Shown one piece after another: positions 34,836 to 44,304 of a stretch of 64,000 nucleotides of DNA. The stretch is from assembly GCA_905214925.1 (NCBI GenBank), contig CAJMOB010000007.1, positions 70,627 through 134,626 of the forward strand, read 5' to 3'. The notes below the pieces were generated by a model. It was not told the DNA's origin and ran no database searches. It saw only the letters and a program-made list of their open reading frames with translations. The translations under genes were made by a program, and so were the position numbers. The DNA comes from Scybalomonas sp905214925 (GTDB lineage Bacteria > Bacillota > Clostridia > Lachnospirales > Lachnospiraceae). Numbering within the stretch: the first letter of the stretch is position 1; every line of letters begins with the position of its first letter.

Positions 34836-35642
34836 TTAATTTTCGATACCATTCCGATACCGTTTATGTCCATCTGAAAATGCCTGATGATAAAGGGAGA
34901 GTTCATTCTCGATAGTACGAGGAAGAGAACCTTTTGAGATCAGGCAGACGCCATCAACAATGAGTTCTTTTTGAATTAAACTTCGTTTCATCATGGAGCG
35001 GAGTTTGTTGGCCATAGGTAGATATAATACATTGGCGAATCCAACGCCATATAAAGTAGCGATAAAGGCTGTAGCAATGGAACTAGCTAGTTCCGTAGGA
35101 TTTCCAAACCCATTGGATAAAACGAGAATCAAACTCATAACGGTACCGATAACTCCCATTGTTGGAGAGAAACCAGCTGCGCCTTCAAATACGCTAATAT
35201 CGGTTAAACATTTATGTTTATAAGCTCGAATATCGGATTCTAATACATATTGAATGTCTTCTGGATCCAGCATTTCCTGAATGAGAATTAATCCTTCTTT
35301 TAATAGTAGATATTCTTCTTTTTGAAGTTCGGAATCTTTAATAATAGAGTCGAGGGCGGTAATGCCGTCTTTACGAAACGTAGAAGAAATATCAGAAATT
35401 TTAGTGATTAATTTTTCTGTGGAACCAGAATGGGGTTGTTTAAAACTAGCTATAACCGACTTTAAAGCATGAAGAATGTCTCCAAAAGAAAAAGACGCTA
35501 TTACTGCGCCGATTGTCCCACCTACTACGATAATAAATGGGCTTAAAGAAGTAAGAGTACGGAGATTTCCTCCATCCTCTGTAAAACCAAATATAAGAGC
35601 TACTAAACCAAAGATAATACCAACAATAAGTGAAAAATCCAT
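34836..35642 (-). CDS. motA: Flagellar motor stator protein MotA
   Basis: A 268-aa MotA/TolQ/ExbB-type protein with four membrane helices (about 5-22, 30-50, 150-172, 182-205) and the large cytoplasmic loop (55-145) that contacts the rotor. The signature GAAGFSPTMGVIGTVMSLI and the following ASSIATAFIATLYGVGFAN are typical. It starts with AAGAAAGGGG ahead of the ATG, and 14 bases separate it from motB. Confidence 0.93.
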   Translation of the reverse strand: MDFSLIVGIIFGLVALIFGFTEDGGNLRTLTSLSPFIIVVGGTIGAVIASFSFGDILHALKSVIASFKQPHSGSTEKLITKISDISSTFRKDGITALDSIIKDSELQKEEYLLLKEGLILIQEMLDPEDIQYVLESDIRAYKHKCLTDISVFEGAAGFSPTMGVIGTVMSLILVLSNGFGNPTELASSIATAFIATLYGVGFANVLYLPMANKLRSMMKRSLIQKELIVDGVCLISKGSLPRTIENELSLYHQAFSDGHKRYRNGIEN

Positions 35643-35860
35643 AAGTATACCCCTTTCTTCTATCTCCTAAACATTTCTACTTTTTATATTGCGGATGAGA
35701 GTATGATGTGATTCTGGACTAAAAAAGTAAACGATGAAAAGTACACAATATGAACTTTCCATGTAAATAATAAAAAAGACAATATAAAAAGCAGAAAATG
35801 TCTAAAGATCGTCTAATTTTAACATGAATTGGAAGAAACTACTATAGGAGGGAGTAAATC
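35643..35860. other. Divergent intergenic region between motA and the VTC operon, left part
   Basis: Apart from repeat copy F (35728-35766) I see no gene here. A recognisable flagellar sigma factor promoter for motA could not be fixed with confidence. Confidence 0.4.
35728..35766 (-). repeat. Dispersed palindromic repeat, copy F
   Basis: On the minus strand it reads TGGAAAGTTCATATTG, then TGTACTTTTCATCGTTTAC. It resembles the core of copies D and I and lies in the divergent gap between motA and the VTC-CotH operon. Confidence 0.45.
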
Positions 35861-35889
35861 TTGACGATATTTTTACATGATACTATTAT
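35861..35889 (+). promoter_or_regulatory. Probable promoter of the VTC-CotH-GT2 operon
   Basis: TTGACG (35861-35866), a 17-base spacer and TATTAT (35884-35889). The predicted leader is about 135 nt before the VTC gene. Confidence 0.5.
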
Positions 35890-36031
35890 AAAGTATACTA
35901 TACTATAAAGGTATATAAATTCTATTATGAAGCCAGTAAATATGGAATTTGAACTTGAATGATTCAATAAAAAATTTGAGCAATATTTTTGTCCATTAAT
36001 TTTTTGTCAATAGAAAGAATGGGAGGAAAAA

Positions 36032-36727
36032 ATGAATGAAGTATTAAGACAAGAAAAAAAATTTTTAATTAATCAAAAACAGCTCTATAGGCTTTCTTAT
36101 TATTTTAGCCAAGTAATGCGAGAAGATCCTCATAATGGAGCGGATGGATATGAGATTCGCTCCGTTTATTTTGATACATTACTCGATCGAGATTTCCAAG
36201 AAAAAGAAGATGGAACGGAAATAAGGAGAAAAATTCGTCTTAGGAATTATGGACCGAAAAGCGATTTTGGTGTGTTAGAGATGAAACAAAAACAAGGGGC
36301 ATATCAAAAAAAGCGTTCGCTAAAAATAAGAAAAGAAGATGCTATAGAGCTATTAAGAGGAAATTATTCTGTTTTACTCGCCTATGATGAGCCGTTTGCC
36401 ATTGAAATGTTTGGGTTTATGAATATCCATTGTTATCGTCCAAAAGCGGTTGTTGAATATAAGAGGAAGGCATTTATAGCAAAAGAAAATAAGATTCGAA
36501 TTACATTTGACCATAATATTATAGCCACAGAAAGTAATTTTGATATTTTTTCCACTGAATTATTACAATATCCAGTGTTCCCTTCGGATCTTGTAATTTT
36601 GGAAGTGAAATATAATGGATTTTTATTAAGTTATATAAAAGATTTATTAAAATCGGTCAATGAAAGTGAATTATCGGTTAGTAAGTATGTACTATCTCGT
36701 GGAGTAAGTAAGCATTATTGTTATTAA
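36032..36727 (+). CDS. VTC-domain (polyphosphate polymerase-like) protein
   Basis: A 231-aa triphosphate-tunnel protein of the VTC/CYTH fold. Charged tunnel residues are visible: RQEKKF (E8, K9, K10), R43 and YFDT (46-49), the basic strand RRKIRLR (65-71), EMKQKQ (83-88), KKR (93-95), and LEVKYNG near the C-terminus. In yeast VTC4 this domain polymerises ATP gamma-phosphates into polyphosphate. There is no membrane segment; it probably works at the inner membrane face with the next product. GGGAGG precedes the ATG. It is the first gene of a six-gene operon. Activity is inferred from the fold. Confidence 0.85.
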   Translation: MNEVLRQEKKFLINQKQLYRLSYYFSQVMREDPHNGADGYEIRSVYFDTLLDRDFQEKEDGTEIRRKIRLRNYGPKSDFGVLEMKQKQGAYQKKRSLKIRKEDAIELLRGNYSVLLAYDEPFAIEMFGFMNIHCYRPKAVVEYKRKAFIAKENKIRITFDHNIIATESNFDIFSTELLQYPVFPSDLVILEVKYNGFLLSYIKDLLKSVNESELSVSKYVLSRGVSKHYCY

Positions 36728-36752
36728 TAAAATTACTAGAAAGAGGAAAGTC

Positions 36753-37430
36753 ATGAAAGATTATTTATATAGTATGATCGAGCAAGGTGGTGCATTAACT
36801 GCCGAAGATATTATTGCTCATATTTTAGTATCTATTGTGCTAGGAGTAGCTATTTATATTTCTTATTGGTTTACTCATAGTGGAACTGCATACAGTAAAA
36901 AATTCAATGTATCGTTAATTACGTTAACGATTTTAACAACGACGGTTATGACCGTTATTGGAAATAATGTAGCGTTATCTCTTGGAATGGTAGGAGCGTT
37001 GTCCATTGTCAGATTCCGTACAGCTATTAAAGATTCAAGAGATACCATTTATATTTTCTGGACAATTATTGTTGGGATTTGTTGTGGAGTAGGAGATTAT
37101 TTTGTAGCATCTGTTGGAACCGTAGCGGTATTTATCGTATTATTATTTTTAGGAAGAGTGAGAAATGAAAATCGTATTTTATTAATTATTCGTGCATCCA
37201 GTGGAAAAGAAAGAGAAATTGAAAGTATTGTCTTTGAATATTTTAATAAAAAAGCGGTGTTGAAAGTAAAAAATACAACGCCAACTTCTTCTGAATTTAT
37301 TTATGAAATGACAAAGAAACATTATGATTCTAGTCTTACAAAAGAAATGAGCATTACAGAACGACTTTATCAAGTTGGAAATGTGGAGTATGTCAATATG
37401 GTCACACAAAGTGATGAAATTAATGGGTAA
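36753..37430 (+). CDS. DUF4956 membrane protein
   Basis: A 225-aa protein with four predicted membrane helices in the first 140 residues and a small cytoplasmic C-terminal domain with a ferredoxin-like look. The conserved stretch GMVGALSIVRFRTAIKD between helices is the family hallmark. DUF4956 genes often stand beside VTC-domain genes, which suggests a membrane partner or channel for the polyphosphate product; the function is not established. RBS GAAAGAGGAAAG. Two bases separate it from the CotH gene. Confidence 0.82.
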   Translation: MKDYLYSMIEQGGALTAEDIIAHILVSIVLGVAIYISYWFTHSGTAYSKKFNVSLITLTILTTTVMTVIGNNVALSLGMVGALSIVRFRTAIKDSRDTIYIFWTIIVGICCGVGDYFVASVGTVAVFIVLLFLGRVRNENRILLIIRASSGKEREIESIVFEYFNKKAVLKVKNTTPTSSEFIYEMTKKHYDSSLTKEMSITERLYQVGNVEYVNMVTQSDEING

Positions 37431-37432
37431 TC

Positions 37433-38914
37433 ATGATGAAAGGGAAAAGTATTTATATTGGGACACTCTTTATTATTGTTGTTGTTCCCATGTTATTTTA
37501 TTTCTTTGGAAAGGATGGAACAGAACGGGTGTATCAACATGAGATTGCACCAAAGGAGAAAGAAACTTCTCTTGCAATTGATAAAAAAAATTTCAAATCC
37601 CACCTTCCAATTGTAACAATTGATACAAAAGGACAGACAGTACCAGGAACGCCTATTTATGATAAGGATGGATCTTATATCGGAAATGAAACTTATGAAG
37701 GAAAAGACGAGATTACAGTTAATATAACAATTATCGATGAAGAAGAGGGGGAAAATTCCTTAAAAGAGACTCCGAAGGTAAAAAGCAAAGCATTGATTAG
37801 TTATCGTGGAAATTCTTCTCGTAACTTTGATAAAAAATCCTATAATATAAAATTGGTAGATGATGCAGGAGAGAAAAACCCACAAGTTGTCATGGGAATG
37901 TCAAAACATCATAAATGGGTATTAAATGGTCCGTGTCTTGATCGTACCTTAATCAGAAATTATTTGATTTATAATGTAGCAGGAAGCATTATGGATTATG
38001 CACCTAATGTACGGTTTTGTGAGCTATTTAAAGATGGCGTATATCAAGGCGTCTATTTAATGGTAGAACCGATTACTGATGGAGAGGGAAGAATTGAATT
38101 AAAAGATCCAGAACAGGGGGCAAAACAGACCAGTTGGATTGTGCGTTGGGATCGAAAGTCGAAAATGTATACTCCTATCTATAATTTTACTTATTACACA
38201 TATTTATCCAATGTATCAGGGTTAGACCTTCGCTACCCTGGAGAGAAAAACTTAACAAAAGAGCGACTTCAATTTATAGAAGATGATATTAGTAAAATTG
38301 AAAAGGCTCTCTATTCTTATGATCTGACCGATCCAAAGAAAGGATACCGACAATATTTAGATCGGGAGTCGTTTGTACAATATTTTATTATCAATGAATT
38401 TTTTAGAAATATAGATTCAGGAAGGTTTTCGACTTTTTATTATAAACCATTGCGAGGAAAGGTAAAAACCGTCGTCTGGGATTTTAATAATGCAGCGGAT
38501 AATTATCCTAACTATACATTTGAAGAATATGGATTTACATTAACGGATTCTCCGTGGTTTGCTATGCTTGTCAAAGATAAAGGATTTGTGGAATATATTA
38601 TTTTTGAATATCATAAGTTGAGAAAAACGTATTTATCAGAGGAATTTCTTTTTTCTATGATTGATGATACCGTGGATTATTTAGGAAGTGCAGTGGATCG
38701 AAATTATGAAGTCTATGGATATTTATTTGATCAAACAAAGGCAGATAGACTCAATTATCTCATTCCTGCTAAGCGAAACTATACATCCTATGAAGAGTCC
38801 GTTGCTCAGTTAAAGCAGTTTATTAAAAAAAGAGGAGAGTGGCTTGATCAAAATATTGATACGTTATATCAATATTGCCATGATTCCAAAAACAAAGATC
38901 AATTGATGAAATAA
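37433..38914 (+). CDS. CotH-family kinase, membrane-anchored
   Basis: A 493-aa protein with one membrane helix (about 7-26) and an extracytoplasmic CotH domain. Recognisable kinase-like motifs are YRGNSSRNFDKKSYNIKL, HHKWVLNGPCLDRTLIRNYL, and the metal-binding VVWDFNNAADNY. Bacillus CotH phosphorylates spore-coat proteins; the clostridial members with a membrane anchor have unknown substrates. It lies between DUF4956 and a secreted glycosidase-like gene, so the target may be an exported protein or polymer in the same operon. Confidence 0.85.
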   Translation: MMKGKSIYIGTLFIIVVVPMLFYFFGKDGTERVYQHEIAPKEKETSLAIDKKNFKSHLPIVTIDTKGQTVPGTPIYDKDGSYIGNETYEGKDEITVNITIIDEEEGENSLKETPKVKSKALISYRGNSSRNFDKKSYNIKLVDDAGEKNPQVVMGMSKHHKWVLNGPCLDRTLIRNYLIYNVAGSIMDYAPNVRFCELFKDGVYQGVYLMVEPITDGEGRIELKDPEQGAKQTSWIVRWDRKSKMYTPIYNFTYYTYLSNVSGLDLRYPGEKNLTKERLQFIEDDISKIEKALYSYDLTDPKKGYRQYLDRESFVQYFIINEFFRNIDSGRFSTFYYKPLRGKVKTVVWDFNNAADNYPNYTFEEYGFTLTDSPWFAMLVKDKGFVEYIIFEYHKLRKTYLSEEFLFSMIDDTVDYLGSAVDRNYEVYGYLFDQTKADRLNYLIPAKRNYTSYEESVAQLKQFIKKRGEWLDQNIDTLYQYCHDSKNKDQLMK

Positions 38915-38923
38915 GGAGCGGAC

Positions 38924-41080
38924 ATGAAGAAATTTTTAATTGTTGCAACAAGTGTTCTTTTGCTCGTTTTCTTTGGATATTATTTAAGTTTTTATCATGG
39001 AATTTACTTTTCTTGGAATCGAGGTAAAGAAGTAAAAGCTGAGTTTATAACAGAAAATAAAAAGATTTATATAAAAAAAGGGGATAAAGAGGAAGAACTT
39101 ATCATAAAAGGCGTGGAATTAGAAAGCTCTATGCCTTATGCTTACACAACGGATTTTAAGCCTACAAAAGAAGATTATTTACGTTGGTTACAAGGAATAG
39201 GAGAGCTTGGTGCTAATACGGTAAAAGTTCCAACGATTATGGACGATGATTTTTATAATGCTTTGTATGAATATAATGAGGAAAATGAATCTCCTCTGTA
39301 TTTATTACAAGGACTTTGGGTCAGCGATTATGCTTCTAATTCTTCTGAGGATGCTTATGGAGATGAGTTTTATAAGCAGTTGAAAAAAGATGTAAGAGAC
39401 ATTGTAGATGTGATTCACGGGCATAAAAATATTATGACAAATAAAATAAAAGGATATGGTATTTATCGAAAAGATATTTCCGATTGGGTCATTGGATACG
39501 CCATTGGCTCTCAATGGGATGTGAGAACAATTGCTTACACAAACCATAATGAACGCGAGAGAAACTCTTTTCAGGGAGAGTATTTTAAAACGACAGGCGA
39601 GGCGAATGCTTTTGAAGTTATGTTAGCCGATCTGATGGAACGATTAGTTTCTTATGAGACAAGTAAGTATGGGGAGCAAAGACTTGTAACCTTTTATTCC
39701 GATCCATCTATGGATCCCTTTGAATATGAGGAGGAGTATGTAAGGCAACTCAATAAATATGTAAGCCTTAATATGGAGCATATTTTATCTACTGATAAGT
39801 TAGATTCTGGTTACTTTGCTTCTTATGCCTTATATGACTTTTGTCCTAAGTTTTATCGATATTTATCAAAAGAACAAAAAAAGCAATTACAACCGTTATT
39901 AAAAGAAGTGGATAAAAAAGAAATGTATGATGGCTATGTGGAACTATTAGCGAAGTATCATACGATGCCAGTTGTCATTCTTTCCTTTGGATATTCTAGT
40001 GCAAGAGGAAGCGATAACAACTATGGAACAACAAAAGAAGAACAATATCATTTAACCGAGAAAGAACAAGGAGAGCGCCTTGTGAAAACTTATGAGACAA
40101 TTAAGAATGCAGGGTGTTCTGGTGGTATTATAAAAGGATATAAAGATATATTTTCACAGAGAACATGGAATACCATGTATGCAGTAGATATCCTTCGCAC
40201 AAGAATGTGGAAAGACGTCCAATCTGCTAATACGGGATATGGCTTAATAACATTTGAATCAGGAAAAGAAGAGAAAGTATGTTATATCGATGGGGACAAA
40301 GGAGAATGGGAAGAAAGTGAACTTATTCTAGAGCAAAATGGAATGAAAGTTTATCAAAAACAGGATATGGAAGCCCTTTATTTTCTAGTGGAAAAAGAGG
40401 GACTTACAAGGGAAGATCCATTTTACATAGGATTTGATTTAACAGAAAAATCTGGTGCAACGTATGCGAAAAGACAAAAGTTAGCATTTGACCGTCCAGT
40501 AGATTTCTTGTTAGAAATAAACGGAAGAAACGAAAGCCGTTTGCTTGTGCAAGAGCGTTATGACCCGGTTCGAGAAAATTACTTGATGGAAATCCAAGAT
40601 GAAGATCCTTTTATTGTCGTTCCTAAAAAGGATGGACAAAATTTTGTTGCTATTCGAATGATTCTAAAAAATATCGGAGTGGAAAAGCAAAAGTTTGATG
40701 AGCAGGGAAACCCAGTTCGAAGATTAATGAAAACATTTGAAACAGGAAAATTGACGTATGGAAATGGAAATCCAAATGCAGAAAATTATAATTCACTATC
40801 GGATTTTTGCTATGGAGATAGTTTTGTAGAAATTCGAATTCCTTGGCAATTGCTAAATGTATCCGATCCGACTAATATGGAGATTCATGATGACTATTAT
40901 GAAAATTATGGAGTGGAGTCGAGGAAAATGGATCATTTTTATTTAGGCATTATAGAAAAAGAGAAAAAGAAAAATGGAATGCATTTAGAGGAAGTAAAAA
41001 TAAAACCATTGAAAAAAGAGGAGTACCATGAGAGATTTAAGGAATCTTACTTTATTGTAAAAGAGTATTGGAACCATTAG
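38924..41080 (+). CDS. Membrane-anchored glycosidase-like protein with CBM9-like C-terminus
   Basis: A 718-aa extracytoplasmic protein anchored by residues 4-22. Residues about 55-440 have the run of a TIM-barrel glycosidase (GELGANTVKVPT, then LQGLWV, then MPVVILSFGYSSARG), though I cannot name the catalytic acids or the family. Residues about 455-715 read like a CBM9/DOMON-type beta-sandwich (YIDGDKGEWEESELI, EALYFLVEKEGL, FYIGFDLTEKSG). It may trim or bind the polymer made by the operon's GT2. AAGGAGC precedes the ATG. Confidence 0.6.
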   Translation: MKKFLIVATSVLLLVFFGYYLSFYHGIYFSWNRGKEVKAEFITENKKIYIKKGDKEEELIIKGVELESSMPYAYTTDFKPTKEDYLRWLQGIGELGANTVKVPTIMDDDFYNALYEYNEENESPLYLLQGLWVSDYASNSSEDAYGDEFYKQLKKDVRDIVDVIHGHKNIMTNKIKGYGIYRKDISDWVIGYAIGSQWDVRTIAYTNHNERERNSFQGEYFKTTGEANAFEVMLADLMERLVSYETSKYGEQRLVTFYSDPSMDPFEYEEEYVRQLNKYVSLNMEHILSTDKLDSGYFASYALYDFCPKFYRYLSKEQKKQLQPLLKEVDKKEMYDGYVELLAKYHTMPVVILSFGYSSARGSDNNYGTTKEEQYHLTEKEQGERLVKTYETIKNAGCSGGIIKGYKDIFSQRTWNTMYAVDILRTRMWKDVQSANTGYGLITFESGKEEKVCYIDGDKGEWEESELILEQNGMKVYQKQDMEALYFLVEKEGLTREDPFYIGFDLTEKSGATYAKRQKLAFDRPVDFLLEINGRNESRLLVQERYDPVRENYLMEIQDEDPFIVVPKKDGQNFVAIRMILKNIGVEKQKFDEQGNPVRRLMKTFETGKLTYGNGNPNAENYNSLSDFCYGDSFVEIRIPWQLLNVSDPTNMEIHDDYYENYGVESRKMDHFYLGIIEKEKKKNGMHLEEVKIKPLKKEEYHERFKESYFIVKEYWNH

Positions 41081-41094
41081 AAAAGGAAGAAATT

Positions 41095-42192
41095 ATGCTA
41101 GATAATGTACAAGTCATGATTATTTTTTATATGGGGCTTAGTTTATGTTTGGTTTTGTTTAATGTGCTGTATATTTTGGAAAATAAACGAAAAGGAGTTT
41201 TTATTGAGTCCTATAAAAAGAAAGTAAAAAAAGAGATAGAAAAACAGATGGAGCTTTTGGAGCAACAAAAAGACGGGCAAAACAGACGCGCTCGCTATTG
41301 GATAAGACGACTTAAGTCTCTTTCATGGCTTATGGCATATGAACAGGCCTTAAAGGAGTTTTTTGATGGAAGAGAAGAAGAGTTAAATATCTATTTGGAA
41401 CAACAAAAGGAAGTCTTTATTTCCTTAGCGTTGTTTTATAAAAAGAGAGATTCTATCCAACAAGGATACTATGCCAAGTTAATGGCAGAATATCAGGTTG
41501 GCGCCATTAAAGGAATGGAGAATTTATTAGAAATTTTAATTTCTTATCTTCCAGAAGGAACGGTCTATTGTCGAGAAAATGTGTTATGTGCTCTTTATGC
41601 ATCAGGAAATGAAAAAGCGGTGTTAAAAGGATATTTAACTGTGAGCAACGGCCAATTGTTCCATCATAATAAATTGATTTCCGATGGTCTTCTTACGTTT
41701 CAAGGGGACAAAGAAAAACTAGCAAGGTTACTGTTTCAAGAAAAGAAAAGATTTCCAGTGGAATTACGGCTTGGAGTCATCCAGTATATTCGAATGATTT
41801 CCCCAAATTTTAAGAAAGAGTTTTATGAAGAATTAATGAAAGATAAGATTTCGTTAGAAGAAAAGATTGCTATCATTCGTTACTTTGGAACTCATTATTT
41901 TGAGCCAATGGATTCCGTTTTAAAAGGGTATGCCAAAAGCGTTGATAAAACGGATTGGCAGATTTGCGCAGTGAGTATGAGTGCCTTGGCTAATTATCCA
42001 TCTAAGGAGACAATCTCTTTATTAAAACAATCCCTTTCTAATCGGAATTGGTATATTCGAAAAAATGCTGCCATGTCGCTTATGGCACTTGGATTAGATC
42101 GGAAAGGCTTGCAAGATGTTTTCCATGGTGGAGATCAATATGCAAAAGAAATATTGATGTACTATTTAGAGAGAGAAGAAAGGGGGAAATGA
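41095..42192 (+). CDS. Membrane-anchored HEAT-repeat protein
   Basis: A 365-aa protein with an N-terminal membrane helix (about 6-28), a basic stretch, and helical repeats of HEAT type, clearest at the C-terminus (WQICAVSMSALANYPSKETI, WYIRKNAAMSLMALGLDRKG). Such cytoplasmic solenoids serve as scaffolds; next to a processive GT2 it may play an accessory role at the synthase. I chose ATG 41095, behind AAAAGGAAG; a TTG at 41068 overlaps the previous gene. Its stop overlaps an ATG of the GT2 gene. Confidence 0.72.
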   Translation: MLDNVQVMIIFYMGLSLCLVLFNVLYILENKRKGVFIESYKKKVKKEIEKQMELLEQQKDGQNRRARYWIRRLKSLSWLMAYEQALKEFFDGREEELNIYLEQQKEVFISLALFYKKRDSIQQGYYAKLMAEYQVGAIKGMENLLEILISYLPEGTVYCRENVLCALYASGNEKAVLKGYLTVSNGQLFHHNKLISDGLLTFQGDKEKLARLLFQEKKRFPVELRLGVIQYIRMISPNFKKEFYEELMKDKISLEEKIAIIRYFGTHYFEPMDSVLKGYAKSVDKTDWQICAVSMSALANYPSKETISLLKQSLSNRNWYIRKNAAMSLMALGLDRKGLQDVFHGGDQYAKEILMYYLEREERGK

Positions 42193-42194
42193 GT

Positions 42195-43625
42195 ATGAAT
42201 CTTTTGGTAGAGAGGATTCTAGAGGGAGTTGGAACTTTTTTTCTTCTCTATTTGATGGGATATGCCACATTTTTATTTGCATCTGTTATTGGGGGAGCGA
42301 CTTATCTTTACAAAAGAAGGAGAATGTATCTTCTTAAAAATGAATTAAAACATCAGTATTATTTTCCCGTTTCCATTGTCGTTCCAGCTTATAATGAAGA
42401 GGTTACGGTTGTGGATACCGTCCGTTCTTTATTGAATTTGGAATATCGCTTATATGAAATTATCATTGTAGATGATGGTTCAAAAGATGAGACGACAAAG
42501 GTTATGGTAGATGCATTTCAAATGCACCGTGTGGATCGCCCCATACGACTTACGATCCCTTGTAAGAAAGTGGTAGAGATTTGGGAATGTGAAAGTGAAA
42601 AGGTAAAGATTACATTGATTAAAAAAGAAAATGGAGGAAAAGGGGATGCCATCAATATGGGTATCAATGCATCAGAATTTCCGTATTTTGTCTGTATGGA
42701 TGCTGATTCCTTTTTACAAAAAGATTCTTTAGAAAAAATCGTACAACCGCTGATGGAGGATCAATCAGTAATTGCTGTTGGTGGATTAATCCGAATCTCC
42801 CAGTGTGCCGTATTCGAAAATGGTGTTGTGAAAAAGTTTAAGTTGCCCTGGAACATTGTACAGTGTATGCAAATTATGGAGTATGAGCGTTCCTTTTTGG
42901 CATCTAGAATATTTCTTGATAGTTTCAACGGAAATTTAATTATATCAGGAGCGTTTGGATTATTTAAGAAAGATATGGTCGTTGCTGTTGGGGGGTATGA
43001 TACCAATACATTAGGAGAGGATATGGAGTTAATTGTAAAACTTCATGTATTTTGTAGAAATAATAAAATTAAGTATTCCATTCGATATGCTCCAAATGCT
43101 ATTTGTTGGAGCCAAGCTCCATTTACTATTGGTGATCTGTCAAAACAGAGGAGGAGATGGCATTTAGGGCTGTTCCAAAGCATGATGAAGTACCGACAAA
43201 TTGGTCTCAATCCTCGATTTGGTTTCTTAGGGTTTTTATCTTATCCCTATTATTGGCTCTATGAGTTATTTTCTGCCTTCATTGAGTTGTTTGGCTTGAT
43301 TACGGTTATCCTATCGGGGGTGTTAGGACTCATTAATGTTCCCTTTATGATTTTATTTTTCCTTCTATACGCTTTATATAGTGCGGTTATGACGATTACA
43401 GCATTCTTCTTAAGAATTTATACCCAGAGTTTAGAAATTTCTTTTGGAGATGCAATAAAAGCCATTATTATGTGTTTATTAGAAGGGGTTACCTTCCGCT
43501 TTTTGTTAACTTTTATTCGAATTACCGCTTTTATTGGATATCGTAAAAAGAAAAATAAATGGGGAGAAATTAAACGTGAGAAACAGTTTAAAGACAAAGA
43601 AAACGACCTTGCACCAAAACCTTAA
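42195..43625 (+). CDS. Processive family 2 glycosyltransferase (polysaccharide synthase type)
   Basis: A 476-aa membrane glycosyltransferase. A helix near residues 10-32 is followed by the GT-A domain with VVPAYNEE, VDDGSKD, the metal-binding DAD in FVCMDADSF, the catalytic-base region GEDMEL, and QRRRW, the QxxRW motif of processive synthases such as cellulose, hyaluronan and PNAG synthases. Several C-terminal helices would form the export channel. The sugar cannot be told. I chose ATG 42195, with AGGGGG 8 bases upstream, over the ATG at 42189 that overlaps the previous stop. Confidence 0.86.
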   Translation: MNLLVERILEGVGTFFLLYLMGYATFLFASVIGGATYLYKRRRMYLLKNELKHQYYFPVSIVVPAYNEEVTVVDTVRSLLNLEYRLYEIIIVDDGSKDETTKVMVDAFQMHRVDRPIRLTIPCKKVVEIWECESEKVKITLIKKENGGKGDAINMGINASEFPYFVCMDADSFLQKDSLEKIVQPLMEDQSVIAVGGLIRISQCAVFENGVVKKFKLPWNIVQCMQIMEYERSFLASRIFLDSFNGNLIISGAFGLFKKDMVVAVGGYDTNTLGEDMELIVKLHVFCRNNKIKYSIRYAPNAICWSQAPFTIGDLSKQRRRWHLGLFQSMMKYRQIGLNPRFGFLGFLSYPYYWLYELFSAFIELFGLITVILSGVLGLINVPFMILFFLLYALYSAVMTITAFFLRIYTQSLEISFGDAIKAIIMCLLEGVTFRFLLTFIRITAFIGYRKKKNKWGEIKREKQFKDKENDLAPKP

Positions 43626-43691
43626 ATACCGTATAGTAAAAGACGAATAGGATTTTATTGTATAAAAAAAGAAAAGAGGAAGTAAAAGAAA

Positions 43692-44264
43692 ATGAAATTA
43701 ATCGCAGGTTTAGGAAATCCAGGATCACAATATGAACTTACAAGACATAATATTGGCTTTATGGCAATTGATAAAATTGCAGATGCTTTTTTAATTCCTA
43801 TGGATTTTGATAAAAAACAAAAGGCTATTTTGGGGAAAGGAATGATGGGAAGTGAAAAAGTCATTCTTGCAAAGCCACAAACTTATATGAATTTAAGCGG
43901 AGAAAGTATTCGAGCCATCTCCGATTATTATAATATTGCTCCAGAAGATATTATTATCGTATTTGATGATATTAGCTTAGATGTTGGACAACTCCGAATT
44001 CGTAAAAAAGGAAGTGCTGGTGGTCACAACGGAATTAAAAGTATTATTCAACATTTAGGAACCAATGAATTTCCAAGAGTGAAGATCGGGGTGGGAGAGA
44101 AAATGGCTGGACAGGATCTGGCAGATCATGTATTAGGTCGATTCCCAAAAGCACAAATGCAAGAGGTGGAAGATTCCACAGATCGCGCTTGTGAGGCAGT
44201 CTTTATGATGTTAAAAGATGGTATAGATAAAGCTATGAATGCGTATAATGGAAAACAGAAATAG
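43692..44264 (+). CDS. pth: Peptidyl-tRNA hydrolase
   Basis: It rescues tRNAs from prematurely released peptidyl-tRNA. The 190-aa protein has LIAGLGNPGSQYELTRHNIGFM (catalytic His in TRHN), KPQTYMNLSG and DDISLDVGQLRIRKKGSAGGHNGIKSI, all active-site segments of bacterial Pth. GAGGAAG precedes the ATG. It is followed by mfd, as in many Firmicutes. Confidence 0.97.
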   Translation: MKLIAGLGNPGSQYELTRHNIGFMAIDKIADAFLIPMDFDKKQKAILGKGMMGSEKVILAKPQTYMNLSGESIRAISDYYNIAPEDIIIVFDDISLDVGQLRIRKKGSAGGHNGIKSIIQHLGTNEFPRVKIGVGEKMAGQDLADHVLGRFPKAQMQEVEDSTDRACEAVFMMLKDGIDKAMNAYNGKQK

Positions 44265-44304
44265 TTAAAATGGGATGAGTCTGGAAAAGAATGGAGGGAA
44301 TAAG

